Shown: positions 54,901-60,552, numbered from the stretch's first letter. The stretch: 64,000 bases of DNA from Hemicentrotus pulcherrimus (GCA_003118195.1 BEXV01000540.1:67267-131266); one strand, 5' to 3'. Numbers and translations: made by a program. The notes: generated by a model from the letters alone, not told the origin.

Positions 54901-57900
54901 TTTGTGGTTTGGAAGCACGGTTCTCAGAATTAGAAAGTCGGTCAAATGTAGAATTGGTGGGGAGAGAATCTTCGAAAGGAGGCTCTAGCCGAAGTGAGAT
55001 TCATGGCCATGCTGTGCATCGCCTGGTAAGGAGGTCATGACCTTTAAAAAGGCCACTGACCCCTGTGCCCTTTGACCTACAGCACGGTCGAAAACTCCTT
55101 ATTTGACTGTAACATATATACCACAGATTGGTTCAATGGCCATACTGTTCATCTATCTGGCAAGAAGGTCTTGGTTTCTCAAGCATGTTCAATGACCCCC
55201 TTTGCCCTTTGACTTACATGTACAGCATGGTGTAAACCTACTTACTGGTACGTACATTTCCTTACGAACATTACACTACGGTCAAAGGTGACTCTGATGG
55301 GTATTTTCACATTCAACAACTGAACGTGCCGAAGCACGCCGTACCGCGGTCTAGAGAGAGGCAACAGGAACCGACAACAATCCTCCCCTATTAACAAAAC
55401 CTCTGGGACATTAATGATTCAAGGACTTTCTGAACGGATTTAAGTTGTTCAATATTTTACAAAGGTTTACTACGCATTCAGTAAATGCATTGGTTTATGA
55501 AATCTAGAATTGAGCGAAAACTCCACTTCTTAAACAGGAATTTGGGGTATGACTACATTTCACATCACATCATAACATTCTCCCTCTTCATTCCAAAGGG
55601 TGTAAATCAGGCATTATCTAATGAACAGAAAACAGAGTAGGCTTCTTAAGTGAGCTATAATGATAACGTGACATGGGAAAAATAATATTTTAAAGAAAAA
55701 TGGATATGAAAAAAATTCTGAAAATTTAAAAAGAACTGCCATGAAAATCCTTATAAATGCAATATACTAATTTTGGGGAAAGGAATATCATTATGTAATT
55801 CCATGTATTATATGAATTTCGAGGAGTTGGAAGAGTGCAAATAATCTAGAAACGGGTATCAATCAATCCACAAAGATTCAAATGTTTTTTGGACATGGAC
55901 TTGTGGAGGAGAGTTGTGTGTCGGTTGTCTCTAGACGCAGCATCACGTGATGAATGAAAATACCCAACAGACCGCCATCTTTGTTAAACTAGAAAAAAAA
56001 ATGGTGGTGAACAGAGGAAAACAACAAATTAGCATCCGCACCCCGGTTCTGGGGTACCTATTGGTCAGATTCTGCCGGTGCGTCGTAGATTGAAAATGAA
56101 AGACGCTAGCGCTTTGTCCGGTAGTCTTCATTGAGCGCATTTGTCAGATTTTGGAAGTCAATTTGCTTTGTTTCTTCTTCAGGTCATGTTTAACGACAAA
56201 GAGGTCGAGAAGCAGCCATATTCCGTCCGCTACGCGTGCGCCCTCGTGCTTGAAAGGCGCGCATGAACGGCGTCGGATTAAGGAGCGTCTGGACCCTGCC
56301 CAAAGCCTTCTTGATGGAAGAAGGTTTTGGCGCATTCGTTTGTCAGAAAGCTTAGAGCGCGCGCTGCAGCTGCCAAATCAGCGCAGAAAAAGAGACTGTA
56401 TACGACGAAAAAACCTGTTAGAGACTGGTTTAAATAGTCACAGACGGACATAAGGAGCACACTTCACATATGCATTACTAGGAGTGGCGTCACGCTATGG
56501 CGTAAAAAGATTGCAGATAATGCCCTCATATGGAATTCTTTCATATCAGGGATTATGTTTCAAACTATGATTTTCTTATTGATAGGGAACAATTATATGT
56601 ATAGGATAGGTTTTAAAAAAAAATTTGTATTACCTAATCTTTATGGCAATAGAAATCTGTTCAATATGTGGCACTCCCACATGTTTGTTTTTGTTTTTTT
56701 GTATATCTGGGCTTTAAAATAATTAAGTTGATGTTTTTCAGAAGCGCTTGAGTAGGGCAGAACAATTAACAGTATTAGATAAAGTTTAAATAAGGGCATA
56801 ACGTTTTTTTTAAATAAATAATAACAAAATGCTGTTTGGACAATGAATGCTATTTAATTCCAGCAAAGTGTTTAAGGTATATTTTGAAAATAAAAGAGGT
56901 ACGAGGTAGGAATTCATATGTGTTTGAATCATCGGCAATCCTTATACACCACAAACATGAAGTACGAGACGAACAGAGGTGCCTAAAAGCCAGTCCATGA
57001 CGCAAAAACATTGTCCAATTCTATACCTAATATCTTGTAATTCAACTGTTTTCAAGAGTAAAAAACAGCGTGATGACATTGAAAGGGCACACTAATTTAA
57101 GGAATTTGACTCGAAAAATGATTGGGCCAGATCGTTTCTTCGTCTGAGTTTCGAGATGTGCCACCTACTCCTCTTTACTAAAATTTTGAGGGGGTTTTAC
57201 ATCAGTAGTTTAAATTCAGGAACCAATCCCCATGTACGTGTAGACCCTTTTGTATACAGTATAGGTTTTGTAAGCCACTTTTCATACCAAAATATGAATT
57301 AAGATGTATTTTTCATGTCCAAATGATATTATTTATCCAAGGTAGATGGTTAAAGATCTTTTTTCGGTAAATCTCCTCCCTTCATACATTAACCCACCCG
57401 TATCTGGATCCATACAGGACAATGCTTTCGCAGCGATGAAATGGTTAAGCGCACCAAAGACGTGGCGCCACAACTGTAATGAAACAAGACAGTGGTCCCG
57501 CCAGCCAGCGAGCGAGCGCTGCGTTGCGTTAGACATGGTACCTTCTTGCCGCCCTCTGGCGTGTCCTGTTGAAGTTTGCCTCCGGTGGATACACTAGCAA
57601 TGTTGGCAAAATACTGGATGACCTTTTTGGTGTTTTCTGTTTTCCCTGCACCTGACTCTCCACTGAGCGGTGGTGGTGGTGGTGGTGGTAAGAATGGGCG
57701 TGGTGCAGGAAGGGGGTATTGAGAGAATAGAAGAGGAGTAGAAGTAGGCGGAGCAGAAGGAGATATTTCATTGAAGATAGGAGCAAGAAAAAAAAATAGC
57801 ATTGTCATGATTGTAGTTCATCAAAAGTGCAATAGTGTTACCGTTAAAGAGAGTGGTGTTAGCGTAAAAAAAAGCATGATAATGGCTAGCGCTATTCTAA

Positions 57901-59018
57901 GTCATGCAGAAGCGATGGAGTCTATTCTAACGTGCACCTCGTTAAAACAATCATCAAGATATTTTACTGGAATTTAAGAAGATATAAAATAGAGATTTCA
58001 CTTTCATAAACTTTCTACTGGAATGCAGATCATGCAAGAATATGTCAGTACATTTGACATGACGTGCAACATCTACGAAGAGTCAAATCAAGACAAGAAG
58101 GCAAACAACGATGTATAAGCTTCCTTATTTCCCTAACGTCTCGAAAACGAATATACATGTAAGACGAAGGAAAGTAAACAGACTATTGAATAACTTAATG
58201 TGAGCTATCGATTCTTTTCATGCGGTATTGCAATCATTCAATCTTCAATCTTTTTGTTCTTCTTTGTTGTTTTACTCCAAAGAATTTGAAACATTCTTTC
58301 CTACTTTTTTCATGCTGACGCTTTTTTCAGGCTTTTTACTTTATATAATTTGGATGCATGATGCGGATAAGAATCATTTTGAAAGAAAGGAAAATAATGA
58401 TTTTGGGGTTTGGGATAGGGCTATTTTGATTTCGTGCATTGCAAGATCTGGAGAGTCACCCTAACTAAAATAAGAAAATACAATTGTTATACACTGTACC
58501 TAGGATCATATGTTATACATATATTAGCTGAGCTCAATCCTATTTGAATAATCTGGAAATTAGTTCCAAATTAGGTATATTAGGTTGCAAATATGCCTAT
58601 TCTGAAGAAGATACTGTCATATCGTCAAAGTTTTCAGAAAATATGGCTGTTAACAGAATTGGAACTCAGCTAAAATTTACAAATCATTTGTTTCTTCTTA
58701 TCATAACGTTACTTACAATATTAATATACAAATTACGATACAATTTCAACAGATAACTTATTAGTCATACTGTGACATAAACATGAGTAGGCCACACAGA
58801 TTGGTACAATGCCTTTCCGATTGTAACAATGTTACGATTCTAAAAAATTGTTATTTTTTTTTAAATAAATGTGACATGAACGAAGAATTCGGTTGTAAGT
58901 ATTCAAAAAAACATAATTTTAGAAAAGTCAAATCGTCTTATTTCGTTTATATTACATTTAATCATTGGCTGCTCTTTCTTTCATACTTGTTAAAGCACAA
59001 ATATTATCTTCGTATATT

Positions 59019-59065
<47 letters not shown>

Positions 59066-60552
59066 AAGAATGGGATTCTTCTGGGGGTGTTTGACCTTTG
59101 TTGCTCAGAGATTCCACAAACAAGGATGACTAATTATGAAACAGGGAAAAAGGCATTGTACCATATGGGTTTTATACACTCCGTTTAAAATAACACTCCG
59201 TATGTTACAATATTATAAGCGAAAGATTATTTAATTTAAAAAAAACTGGTAGTTTCAAATTATTCGAAGAGATCGGAGACTGCACACTTTGCTAGGTAGG
59301 AGAGAACACAGACTAGAAGAAACACAAGATTGGTTGTAAACAACATATAAAAACGGAGACTGCTTAGACCACACAGATTGTAAGGAGTCAAATTTGAGAA
59401 AAACTGCAAACTTTAACATTTAGATTAGGACATTTTAGTTCAACATTTAGAAAATTAGGACTTTTTAGTTCAATATTTAAAAAAAAATACATCTCCGATG
59501 ATATTAATAACATGAATATTTCGCTTCATTTATGATCAATGATATTGATATAAATACGTCCTGCATACAAATACTTGATAGTTATCTAATCTATGTATTA
59601 TCTATAATTGGCAGAGTGGATGACTCGGGTTTCATTCAGTCTTGAAATAACTTAGATGGTCCTTAATGGCATTACATAATTGAAAATTCGAATTCTTTCA
59701 AGTGTAACTGCACGTTTATAACTTCATCTTTAGCATATGTCGGTATAAAAGCAACAAATGATGTATTTCCGTCTATTTTTGGCACGAGTGAATTCCATGA
59801 CGTTTATGGTCCGCATCTTAAATTACATACTCACGTGATCAACATGGACTGGTTCTCGTGGTCTGGAAAAGAAGAAGAAAAAATAAATTTGATACTAAAT
59901 ATAAAATTCCTGTATTTTCGTGACGGTGGTTCCCTAATCATCTGAATTCATTTCGATCTTAGCTTTGATTATTATTTTGGTCAAAACGGACTCCTTGACG
60001 TGGATTAAGGCAGTATCTAATTTTTACAAAGAATTGTTTTATATTGTAATATTTGCATCATGTGAAATATGAATAACAATTAACAGAAACTAAAATATCT
60101 AAACACTCATACTTATCTACACTGTTGCCCATAAACACGAAATAAATTTGTGTTATCTTTTTTTTTCAGGAAATAATTGTGAAAATGTGACGATAATGAT
60201 AGACAAGCTTTATATCTTCTCAGAACTGCATCGATCAATCTAAAGATTCATCATTGAGATTGACCAAGAAAGTTCTTCGGACGAATAATCTGTATCTATC
60301 ATTATCGTCACAATATATTCTCATGAAAAGAGGGAAAAGCAAATTATTCCAACTTGATGATGGGCAAGGATGTACATCCTATCCGATGGACTTACTCTGC
60401 AACATGTCATGGTAGGCGTTGTCAGCGATGGAGTAGACGTGGGGAGGCATTTCGGTACGCCTCTTACCCTTGTAGAGCATGACCACCTTGTCGGTGTAGA
60501 TGGGGAGCCTACGGTAGGGGTTGATAGCCACGCAGAACAGACCAGAGTAGGT
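9602..60552 (-). CDS. Mhc: Muscle-type class II myosin heavy chain (36 exons visible, 5' end outside window)
   Basis: Thick-filament motor protein: ATP-driven actin motor, light-chain-binding lever arm and dimerising coiled-coil rod. The joined exons give 1861 residues plus stop. In visible numbering: P-loop GESGAGKT at about 63-70, switch I NDNSSRF ending near 133, switch II DIAGFE near 350, relay 359-415, actin-binding segment 478-520, loop 2 around 520-542, SH2/SH1 cysteines near 584-594, converter up to about 670, IQ region 671-724, invariant proline then rod from about 726, acidic tail in the last 48 residues. All exon phases and GT/AG junctions agree. Striated/sarcomeric rather than non-muscle character rests on exon sizes and rod sequence. 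About 115 N-terminal residues (SH3-like region) are missing because their exons are upstream of the window. Which paralogue and species this is cannot be told from the sequence alone. Confidence 0.97.
10228..10428 (-). CDS. Mhc: Myosin exon 35: LMM assembly-competence region
   Basis: 201 nt, 67 codons. Encodes [39 protein letters not shown] and [18 protein letters not shown], the C-terminal rod part needed for filament assembly. Confidence 0.97.
10614..10784 (-). CDS. Mhc: Myosin exon 34: LMM rod
   Basis: 171 nt, 57 codons. Encodes [20 protein letters not shown] and [20 protein letters not shown]; classic AA-MAEELKKEQD / [13 protein letters not shown] region. Confidence 0.97.
11104..11626 (-). 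CDS. Mhc: Myosin exon 33: longest LMM exon
   Basis: 523 nt, 174 codons: the largest coding exon. Encodes [59 protein letters not shown] and [20 protein letters not shown], ending AKKAIAD. Uninterrupted heptads. Long antisense frames here are by-products of the skewed codon use. Confidence 0.98.
11959..12199 (-). CDS. Mhc: Myosin exon 32: LMM rod
   Basis: 241 nt. Encodes [40 protein letters not shown] and [13 protein letters not shown]. Confidence 0.97.
12592..12808 (-). CDS. Mhc: Myosin exon 31: LMM rod
   Basis: 217 nt. Encodes [40 protein letters not shown] and [10 protein letters not shown]. Donor is GTCAGT. Confidence 0.97.
13030..13162 (-). CDS. Mhc: Myosin exon 30: LMM rod
   Basis: 133 nt. 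Encodes [20 protein letters not shown] and [11 protein letters not shown]; canonical RKL-RL-EEE-AN-K-LEKTK LMM region. Confidence 0.96.
13475..13671 (-). CDS. Mhc: Myosin exon 29: rod
   Basis: 197 nt. Encodes [40 protein letters not shown] and [18 protein letters not shown], the conserved LR(E/D)Q-EEE-KAEL and KYE-DA-QR-EELEEAK blocks. Confidence 0.97.
14062..14307 (-). CDS. Mhc: Myosin exon 28: rod
   Basis: 246 nt, 82 codons. Encodes [40 protein letters not shown] and [19 protein letters not shown]. Confidence 0.97.
14720..14798 (-). CDS. Mhc: Myosin exon 27: rod
   Basis: 79 nt. Encodes [19 protein letters not shown] and DYITKAK. Phase 2 in, 0 out. Confidence 0.96.
15086..15339 (-). CDS. 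Mhc: Myosin exon 26: S2 to LMM coiled coil
   Basis: 254 nt. Encodes [38 protein letters not shown] and [18 protein letters not shown], all standard myosin rod blocks. Ends in phase 2. Confidence 0.98.
15340..16797 (-). other. Intron between exons 25 and 26
   Basis: 1458 bp. Contains a GC-richer patch around 16230-16400 with no recognised coding potential; otherwise nothing seen. Confidence 0.5.
16798..16854 (-). CDS. Mhc: Myosin exon 25: first shared rod exon
   Basis: 57 nt, 19 codons, [19 protein letters not shown], phase 0 at both ends. Accepts exon 24 (full-length myosin) or the internal exon 19370-19576 (rod-only form); both joins keep the frame. Confidence 0.97.
18741..18750. other. 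Assembly gap (10 N) inside a poly-C run
   Basis: Flanked on both sides by C homopolymers (18723-18740 and 18751-18763). Confidence 0.99.
18818..19160. repeat. Tandem duplication, period 193 bp, second copy with internal deletion
   Basis: GTTCAGAAGCCTAACGTATT occurs at 18818 and 19011. The first copy runs to 19010. The second runs to about 19160 and has lost some 40 bp. It lies between the internal promoter exon and exon 25. Confidence 0.85.
19370..19576 (-). CDS. Internal alternative first coding exon: unique 69-residue head of the rod-only isoform
   Basis: 207 nt. ATG at 19574-19576 has G at -3. An in-frame TAA lies at 19610-19612, so translation cannot come from upstream, and there is no other ATG on this strand up to about 19875. 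Encodes [16 protein letters not shown], then a Ser/Asn/Thr-rich stretch ([20 protein letters not shown]) and a basic end ([20 protein letters not shown]). No membrane segment or heptads; it looks like a flexible non-helical head. Donor GAA|GTAGGC is phase 0, matching exon 25. The serine run is encoded by an AGC repeat. A TATAG 26 nt before the ATG could be an acceptor if a separate 5' UTR exon exists. Confidence 0.82.
19577..19841 (-). other. Predicted 5' leader of the rod-only transcript
   Basis: 265 nt between the initiator-like site and the ATG with no ATG at all on this strand. Contains an E-box CAGCTG and an AATATAAT near 19710-19725 that could be a second, closer core promoter, and a CT-rich tract near 19620-19640. 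Confidence 0.4.
19838..20135 (-). promoter_or_regulatory. Candidate internal promoter of the rod-only transcript
   Basis: Upstream of the 69-codon exon. TATA-like GTTAAAAGG at 19867-19875 lies about 29 nt before an initiator-like TCAGTA (A near 19841). Further up are several CCAAT/ATTGG boxes (around 19955, 19985, 20035), a CArG-like CCAAATAAGC at 20021-20030 (one mismatch), an E-box CAGATG near 20070, and a second TATATA at about 20133. All are short motifs found by eye; only the combination with the leader argument makes a promoter likely. Confidence 0.4.
25271..25361 (-). CDS. Mhc: Myosin visible exon 24: S2 coiled coil, last exon before the large intron
   Basis: 91 nt. Encodes [20 protein letters not shown] and [10 protein letters not shown], ends in phase 0. 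This donor competes with that of the internal first exon for the acceptor of exon 25. Confidence 0.97.
26345..26406. repeat. CAC trinucleotide repeat
   Basis: CCACCACCACCACCACCACC run with CAT/AAT interruptions, in the intron 30 bp downstream (in transcription) of exon 23. Confidence 0.9.
26436..26581 (-). CDS. Mhc: Myosin visible exon 23: S2 coiled coil
   Basis: 146 nt, ends in phase 2. Encodes [20 protein letters not shown] and [20 protein letters not shown], strongly conserved in all muscle myosin rods. Confidence 0.97.
26631..26778. repeat. MITE-like element with GGGCCCCGTTTC-type ends
   Basis: Begins GGGCCCCGTTTCTTAAAACT and ends TTTTTGTGAAACAGGCCT, imperfect inverted ends around an AT-rich core with a CTGATTGGCTGAGA motif. 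Same family as 32492-32630. Confidence 0.6.
27238..27447 (-). CDS. Mhc: Myosin visible exon 22: S2 coiled coil
   Basis: 210 nt, 70 codons. Contains the family block [20 protein letters not shown] and [16 protein letters not shown]. Confidence 0.97.
30546..30674 (-). CDS. Mhc: Myosin visible exon 21: S2 coiled coil
   Basis: 129 nt, 43 codons. Encodes [20 protein letters not shown] and [14 protein letters not shown], the conserved DRLEEEED and KKDIDDLEL region of S2. Donor GTACTG is weak. Confidence 0.96.
31475..31512. repeat. AT dinucleotide repeat
   Basis: 19 AT units, 42 bp beyond the donor of exon 20. Confidence 0.95.
31554..31634 (-). CDS. Mhc: Myosin visible exon 20: S2 coiled coil
   Basis: 81 nt, 27 codons ([20 protein letters not shown] then DLQTQLA). 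Its length keeps the heptad register between exons 19 and 21 when aligned to other myosin rods, so no exon seems hidden by the assembly gap at 35.3-35.7 kb. Confidence 0.95.
32492..32630. repeat. MITE-like element, second copy of the GGGCCCGTTTC family
   Basis: Begins GGGACCCGTTTCACAAAGC and ends AAGTTTTGTGAAATGGGGCC. Internal part holds ATAACCAATCAGAAGCAAGG, a motif related in inverted sense to that in the copy at 26631-26778. Confidence 0.65.
32714..33128. repeat. Tandem duplication, period about 196 bp
   Basis: Two near-identical copies (32714-32909 and 32910-33093) share blocks such as GAAGGTGGACAAAGTTGTTA and AACATCGTACCACATAAAAA. A short third start follows at about 33095. Each unit begins with a small AAGAGA/TCTCTT inverted repeat. 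Confidence 0.85.
34513..34770. repeat. Diverged tandem duplication rich in CCGACTCCAAAC
   Basis: Repeated order of TTCG(G)TCTG, GGTCTC(A/G)TTGG, GGGG, CACC(A/G)CCAAC, CGACTCCAAAC and GACCATTCT in two units of roughly 130 bp. Confidence 0.55.
34820..34993 (-). CDS. Mhc: Myosin visible exon 19: head-rod junction, start of S2
   Basis: 174 nt, 58 codons. [19 protein letters not shown] carries the invariant proline that ends the lever arm; coiled-coil heptads begin straight after. Confidence 0.97.
35306..35720. other. Assembly gap (415 N)
   Basis: Follows a C homopolymer, in the intron between exons 18 and 19. The coding frame across this intron is complete, so no constitutive exon seems lost. 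An alternative exon inside the gap cannot be excluded. Confidence 0.99.
36048..36143 (+). repeat. Dispersed repeat, copy 1
   Basis: Starts GAAAAAGAGGATCATGGGGG and shares ACCAACAGGCAC and AAGTAGCTA blocks in the same order and orientation with 47604-47698. Confidence 0.7.
36160..36378 (-). CDS. Mhc: Myosin visible exon 18: converter end and IQ light-chain sites
   Basis: 219 nt, 73 codons. Starts [21 protein letters not shown]1 is [18 protein letters not shown] (essential light chain); the second, degenerate IQ is [20 protein letters not shown] (regulatory light chain). Ends RLYTK just before the invariant proline. Confidence 0.98.
36432..36535. repeat. 39-bp tandem repeat, 2.7 copies
   Basis: Units at 36432, 36471 and 36510 (GAGGATACCAAGCTTGTCGA type). 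Open in one plus-strand frame as a 13-residue repeat, but no start or splice context supports coding. Confidence 0.7.
37124..37244 (-). CDS. Mhc: Myosin visible exon 17: converter domain
   Basis: 121 nt. Encodes [20 protein letters not shown] and [16 protein letters not shown], the converter that passes relay movement to the lever arm. Only one copy seen (several in insects). Confidence 0.97.
37763..37968 (-). CDS. Mhc: Myosin visible exon 16: SH2/SH1 helices
   Basis: 206 nt. Encodes [30 protein letters not shown] and [20 protein letters not shown]. Both reactive cysteines (SH2 in ACNG, SH1 in RICRKG) are present. Donor is GTGGGT; ends in phase 2. Confidence 0.98.
39891..40107. repeat. Tandem duplication, period 110 bp
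   Basis: TTTTGAGGAGTT occurs at 39891 and 40001; both units carry CTTTATAATGCAGT and AAGGATG(G/A)GGGTCTT in the same positions. Confidence 0.8.
40817..40863 (-). CDS. Mhc: Loop 2 exon, version b (mutually exclusive alternative)
   Basis: 47 nt with the same phases as version a (1 in, 0 out). Encodes [15 protein letters not shown], alignable with [14 protein letters not shown] of version a (shared T-x-S-A-x-H-R end). Acceptor TTCACAG follows a T-rich stretch; the donor GTTGGC is weak. Including both versions shifts the frame and reaches a TGA four codons later. Skipping both also shifts the frame. Exactly one can therefore be used. It could instead be a decayed duplicate if the weak donor is dead. 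Confidence 0.72.
41428..41480 (-). CDS. Mhc: Loop 2 exon, version a
   Basis: 53 nt, phase 1 in and phase 0 out. Encodes [17 protein letters not shown], the standard end of loop 2 ([14 protein letters not shown] is the common sarcomeric form). Acceptor has a long pyrimidine tract; donor is GTATGC. Confidence 0.96.
42027..42060. repeat. AT dinucleotide repeat
   Basis: AT run with one ATAC interruption. Comparable runs lie at 51928-51953, 52190-52212, 45638-45655 and 38145-38165. Confidence 0.9.
43180..43340. repeat. Tandem duplication, period about 83 bp
   Basis: AATAAAACGCTTAAATTTA and AATAAAAGGCTCAAATTTA start two units that both contain GACGATGCATGT-like and GCTATATGTTTCAATG blocks. Confidence 0.7.
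44767..44781 (-). CDS. Mhc: 15-nt micro-exon in loop 2 (probably optional)
   Basis: CAGGAAGGGGAAGAG flanked by an AG acceptor and a consensus GTGAGT donor. In phase 1 it inserts five residues and makes the loop AGRGRG, a typical basic/glycine loop 2 sequence. Because 15 nt is frame-neutral, it can be included or skipped without harm. Alternative: a chance match with good splice sites. The sense of the insert argues for a real exon. Confidence 0.65.
45779..45905 (-). CDS. Mhc: Myosin visible exon 13: actin-binding helix-loop-helix
   Basis: 127 nt, ends in phase 1. Encodes [20 protein letters not shown] and [14 protein letters not shown], the lower 50K strut and primary actin-binding helix, finishing DAAAS at the start of loop 2. 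Confidence 0.97.
46511..46696 (-). CDS. Mhc: Myosin visible exon 12: lower 50K, loop 3
   Basis: 186 nt, 62 codons. Begins [19 protein letters not shown] and ends [10 protein letters not shown]. Contains a lysine-rich surface stretch, [13 protein letters not shown], at the position of loop 3, an accessory actin contact. The family usually has PMGI where this has QMGV. Confidence 0.97.
47212..47382 (-). CDS. Mhc: Myosin visible exon 11: relay helix and loop
   Basis: 171 nt, 57 codons. Encodes [37 protein letters not shown] and then [20 protein letters not shown], the relay helix and relay loop. In insects this exon has several mutually exclusive copies; I see only one here. Confidence 0.98.
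47604..47698 (+). repeat. Dispersed repeat, copy 2
   Basis: Starts GAAAAAGAGGATCATGGGGG; partner of 36048-36143, with moderate divergence in the second half. No ORF. Confidence 0.7.
47711..47817. repeat. Fold-back element about 107 bp
   Basis: Outer ends AGCTGTTTCTATACTGGCTC and GAGCCTATAGAAGCAGC are inverted copies; the inner part ACACCCTAATAAGACCCC pairs imperfectly with GGGTCATATCAGGATGT. Centre is a GC-rich CTCGG/CCTCGG turn. Directly abuts the dispersed repeat at 47604-47698. Confidence 0.65.
47835..48015. repeat. Degenerate tandem repeat, about 30-bp unit
   Basis: ATCACTGTTGTTATGATAAT-type units repeated five to six times with drift. Confidence 0.55.
48440..48589 (-). CDS. Mhc: Myosin visible exon 10: switch II
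   Basis: 150 nt, 50 codons. Encodes [20 protein letters not shown] and ends [21 protein letters not shown] is switch II, which binds the gamma phosphate and couples to the relay helix encoded by the next exon. Confidence 0.98.
48997..49115 (-). CDS. Mhc: Myosin visible exon 9: upper 50K, actin-contact region
   Basis: 119 nt, as in vertebrates. Encodes [20 protein letters not shown] and [18 protein letters not shown]. The PRIKVGNE loop is the cardiomyopathy-loop region that contacts actin. Confidence 0.97.
49562..49682. repeat. Fold-back element, perfect 22-bp inner arms
   Basis: 49578-49599 is the exact reverse complement of 49646-49667 (core AAGTACAAGTTCACCGAC). Pairing continues outward with a few mismatches to about 49562 and 49682. 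Confidence 0.7.
49763..49901 (-). CDS. Mhc: Myosin visible exon 8: upper 50K domain
   Basis: 139 nt, as in vertebrate sarcomeric MYH. Encodes [19 protein letters not shown] and then [18 protein letters not shown], the helix pair that ends with the conserved HFGN and [10 protein letters not shown] motifs. Confidence 0.97.
50167..50619. repeat. GA-rich compound microsatellite/minisatellite
   Basis: Units of GAATGAAAGAGATAAGTAGAT separated by variable GAGAGA and GACAGACA runs, at least seven units. A smaller GA run lies at 49905-49942. In the transcript these are CU-rich tracts in the intron between exons 7 and 8. The long Leu/Ser frame on the minus strand is an artefact of the repeat. Confidence 0.9.
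50660..51030. repeat. ATT/ATC trinucleotide-rich tract
   Basis: Long run of ATTATTATC-like triplets with interruptions (TAGTAG near 50745-50780). Low-complexity frames on both strands are not genes. Confidence 0.85.
51234..51337 (-). CDS. Mhc: Myosin visible exon 7: upper 50K domain
   Basis: 104 nt, phase 1 in and phase 0 out. Encodes [20 protein letters not shown] and [14 protein letters not shown], equivalent to the SYCFVSQGE / DDAEEF region of other muscle myosins. Confidence 0.96.
52033..52106 (-). tRNA. tRNA-like sequence (tRNA pseudogene or SINE head)
   Basis: 74 nt. A-box TGGCCTGGTGGTAGAG and perfect B-box GGTTCAAGTCC. Acceptor stem GGACCCG/TGGTTCC has one mismatch and one G-T. T-stem has one A-C mismatch. 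The loop read as ACGGCAA would give anticodon GGC (Ala), but position 33 is C rather than U. Mismatches in several stems argue against a working tRNA. A tRNA-derived SINE or a pseudogene is more likely. Confidence 0.5.
52320..52418 (-). CDS. Mhc: Myosin visible exon 6: [11 protein letters not shown] segment
   Basis: 99 nt. Encodes the highly conserved [20 protein letters not shown] and [13 protein letters not shown], a helical part of the upper 50K domain close to the nucleotide pocket. Confidence 0.97.
52918..52981 (-). CDS. Mhc: Myosin visible exon 5: end of switch I, GKFIRIHF segment
   Basis: 64 nt. Encodes [20 protein letters not shown], the strand following switch I. Ends in phase 1, completed by the next exon to give TYLLEKSRV. 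Confidence 0.97.
53565..53590. promoter_or_regulatory. Perfect 26-bp palindrome centred on a CArG box
   Basis: Positions 53565-53577 are the exact reverse complement of 53578-53590. The centre, CCATATATGG at 53573-53582, is a full-consensus CArG box (SRF site). It lies 45 bp into the intron after the switch I exon. SRF sites are typical of muscle gene enhancers; function here is inference. Confidence 0.45.
53635..53727 (-). CDS. Mhc: Myosin visible exon 4: switch I
   Basis: 93 nt, 31 codons. Encodes [18 protein letters not shown] and [12 protein letters not shown], the switch I nucleotide sensor. NPPLEAFG has a Pro where most muscle myosins have Val (NPVLEAFG). Confidence 0.97.
55001..55240. 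repeat. Diverged tandem repeat, period about 130 bp
   Basis: Two units contain ATGGCCAT(G/A)CTGT, a (A)AGGAGGTC/AGAAGGTC block, CCCTTTGAC(C/T)TAC and ACAGCA(C/T)GG in the same order. Confidence 0.55.
56205..56400 (+). pseudogene. Possible transposase fragment (PIF/Harbinger-like N-terminus), frameshifted
   Basis: Plus strand reads [11 protein letters not shown] in one frame and, one base shifted, [13 protein letters not shown] then [14 protein letters not shown]. The R-rich ERR...[10 protein letters not shown]...RLS pattern resembles the start of Harbinger-type transposases. GC-richer than its surroundings. Assignment is from memory of the family only and is weak. Confidence 0.3.
57542..57662 (-). 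CDS. Mhc: Myosin visible exon 3: P-loop and loop 1
   Basis: 121 nt. Encodes the Walker A motif [13 protein letters not shown], then VIQYFANIA and loop 1, [18 protein letters not shown], the surface loop that tunes ADP release in muscle myosins. Donor is the less usual GTACCA. The acceptor is preceded by a CCA repeat instead of a normal pyrimidine tract. The frame stays open past the donor for about 50 codons, so the exact loop 1 end should be confirmed by cDNA. Confidence 0.95.
57667..57690. repeat. GGT trinucleotide repeat at a splice acceptor
   Basis: Seven GGT units on plus, so the minus strand reads ACC repeats followed by GCTCAG at the acceptor of the P-loop exon. Confidence 0.9.
59029..59060. 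repeat. AT dinucleotide repeat
   Basis: TATATATA run of 32 bp preceded by ATATAAATA. Confidence 0.9.
59835..59862 (-). CDS. Mhc: Myosin visible exon 2: 28-nt mini-exon
   Basis: 28 nt encoding the ...[10 protein letters not shown] stretch immediately before the P-loop. The equivalent vertebrate sarcomeric exon is also 28 nt. Strong donor GTGAGT and a CAG-type acceptor. Too short for any ORF search but fixed by phase on both sides. Confidence 0.96.
60396..60552 (-). CDS. Mhc: Myosin visible exon 1: N-terminal motor, TYSGLFCV segment
   Basis: 157 nt, the same length as the corresponding vertebrate MYH exon. Encodes [19 protein letters not shown] and continues to [12 protein letters not shown], the strand and helix just before the P-loop. 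Acceptor AG at 60553-60554, donor GTAAG at 60391-60395. Ends in phase 1. This is the most upstream coding exon I can find; its 5' partner is outside the window. Confidence 0.97.

Larger units (their letters stand above)
53728..57541 (-). other. Intron between the P-loop and switch I exons (3.8 kb)
   Basis: Holds the possible transposase fragment and the 130-bp diverged repeat. I looked for a second copy of the loop 1 or P-loop exon and found none. Confidence 0.5.
57663..60395 (-). other. Introns between visible exons 1, 2 and 3
   Basis: AT-rich introns of 2.2 and 0.5 kb with the GGT repeat at the 3' end and an AT repeat. Nothing else recognised. Confidence 0.5.
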
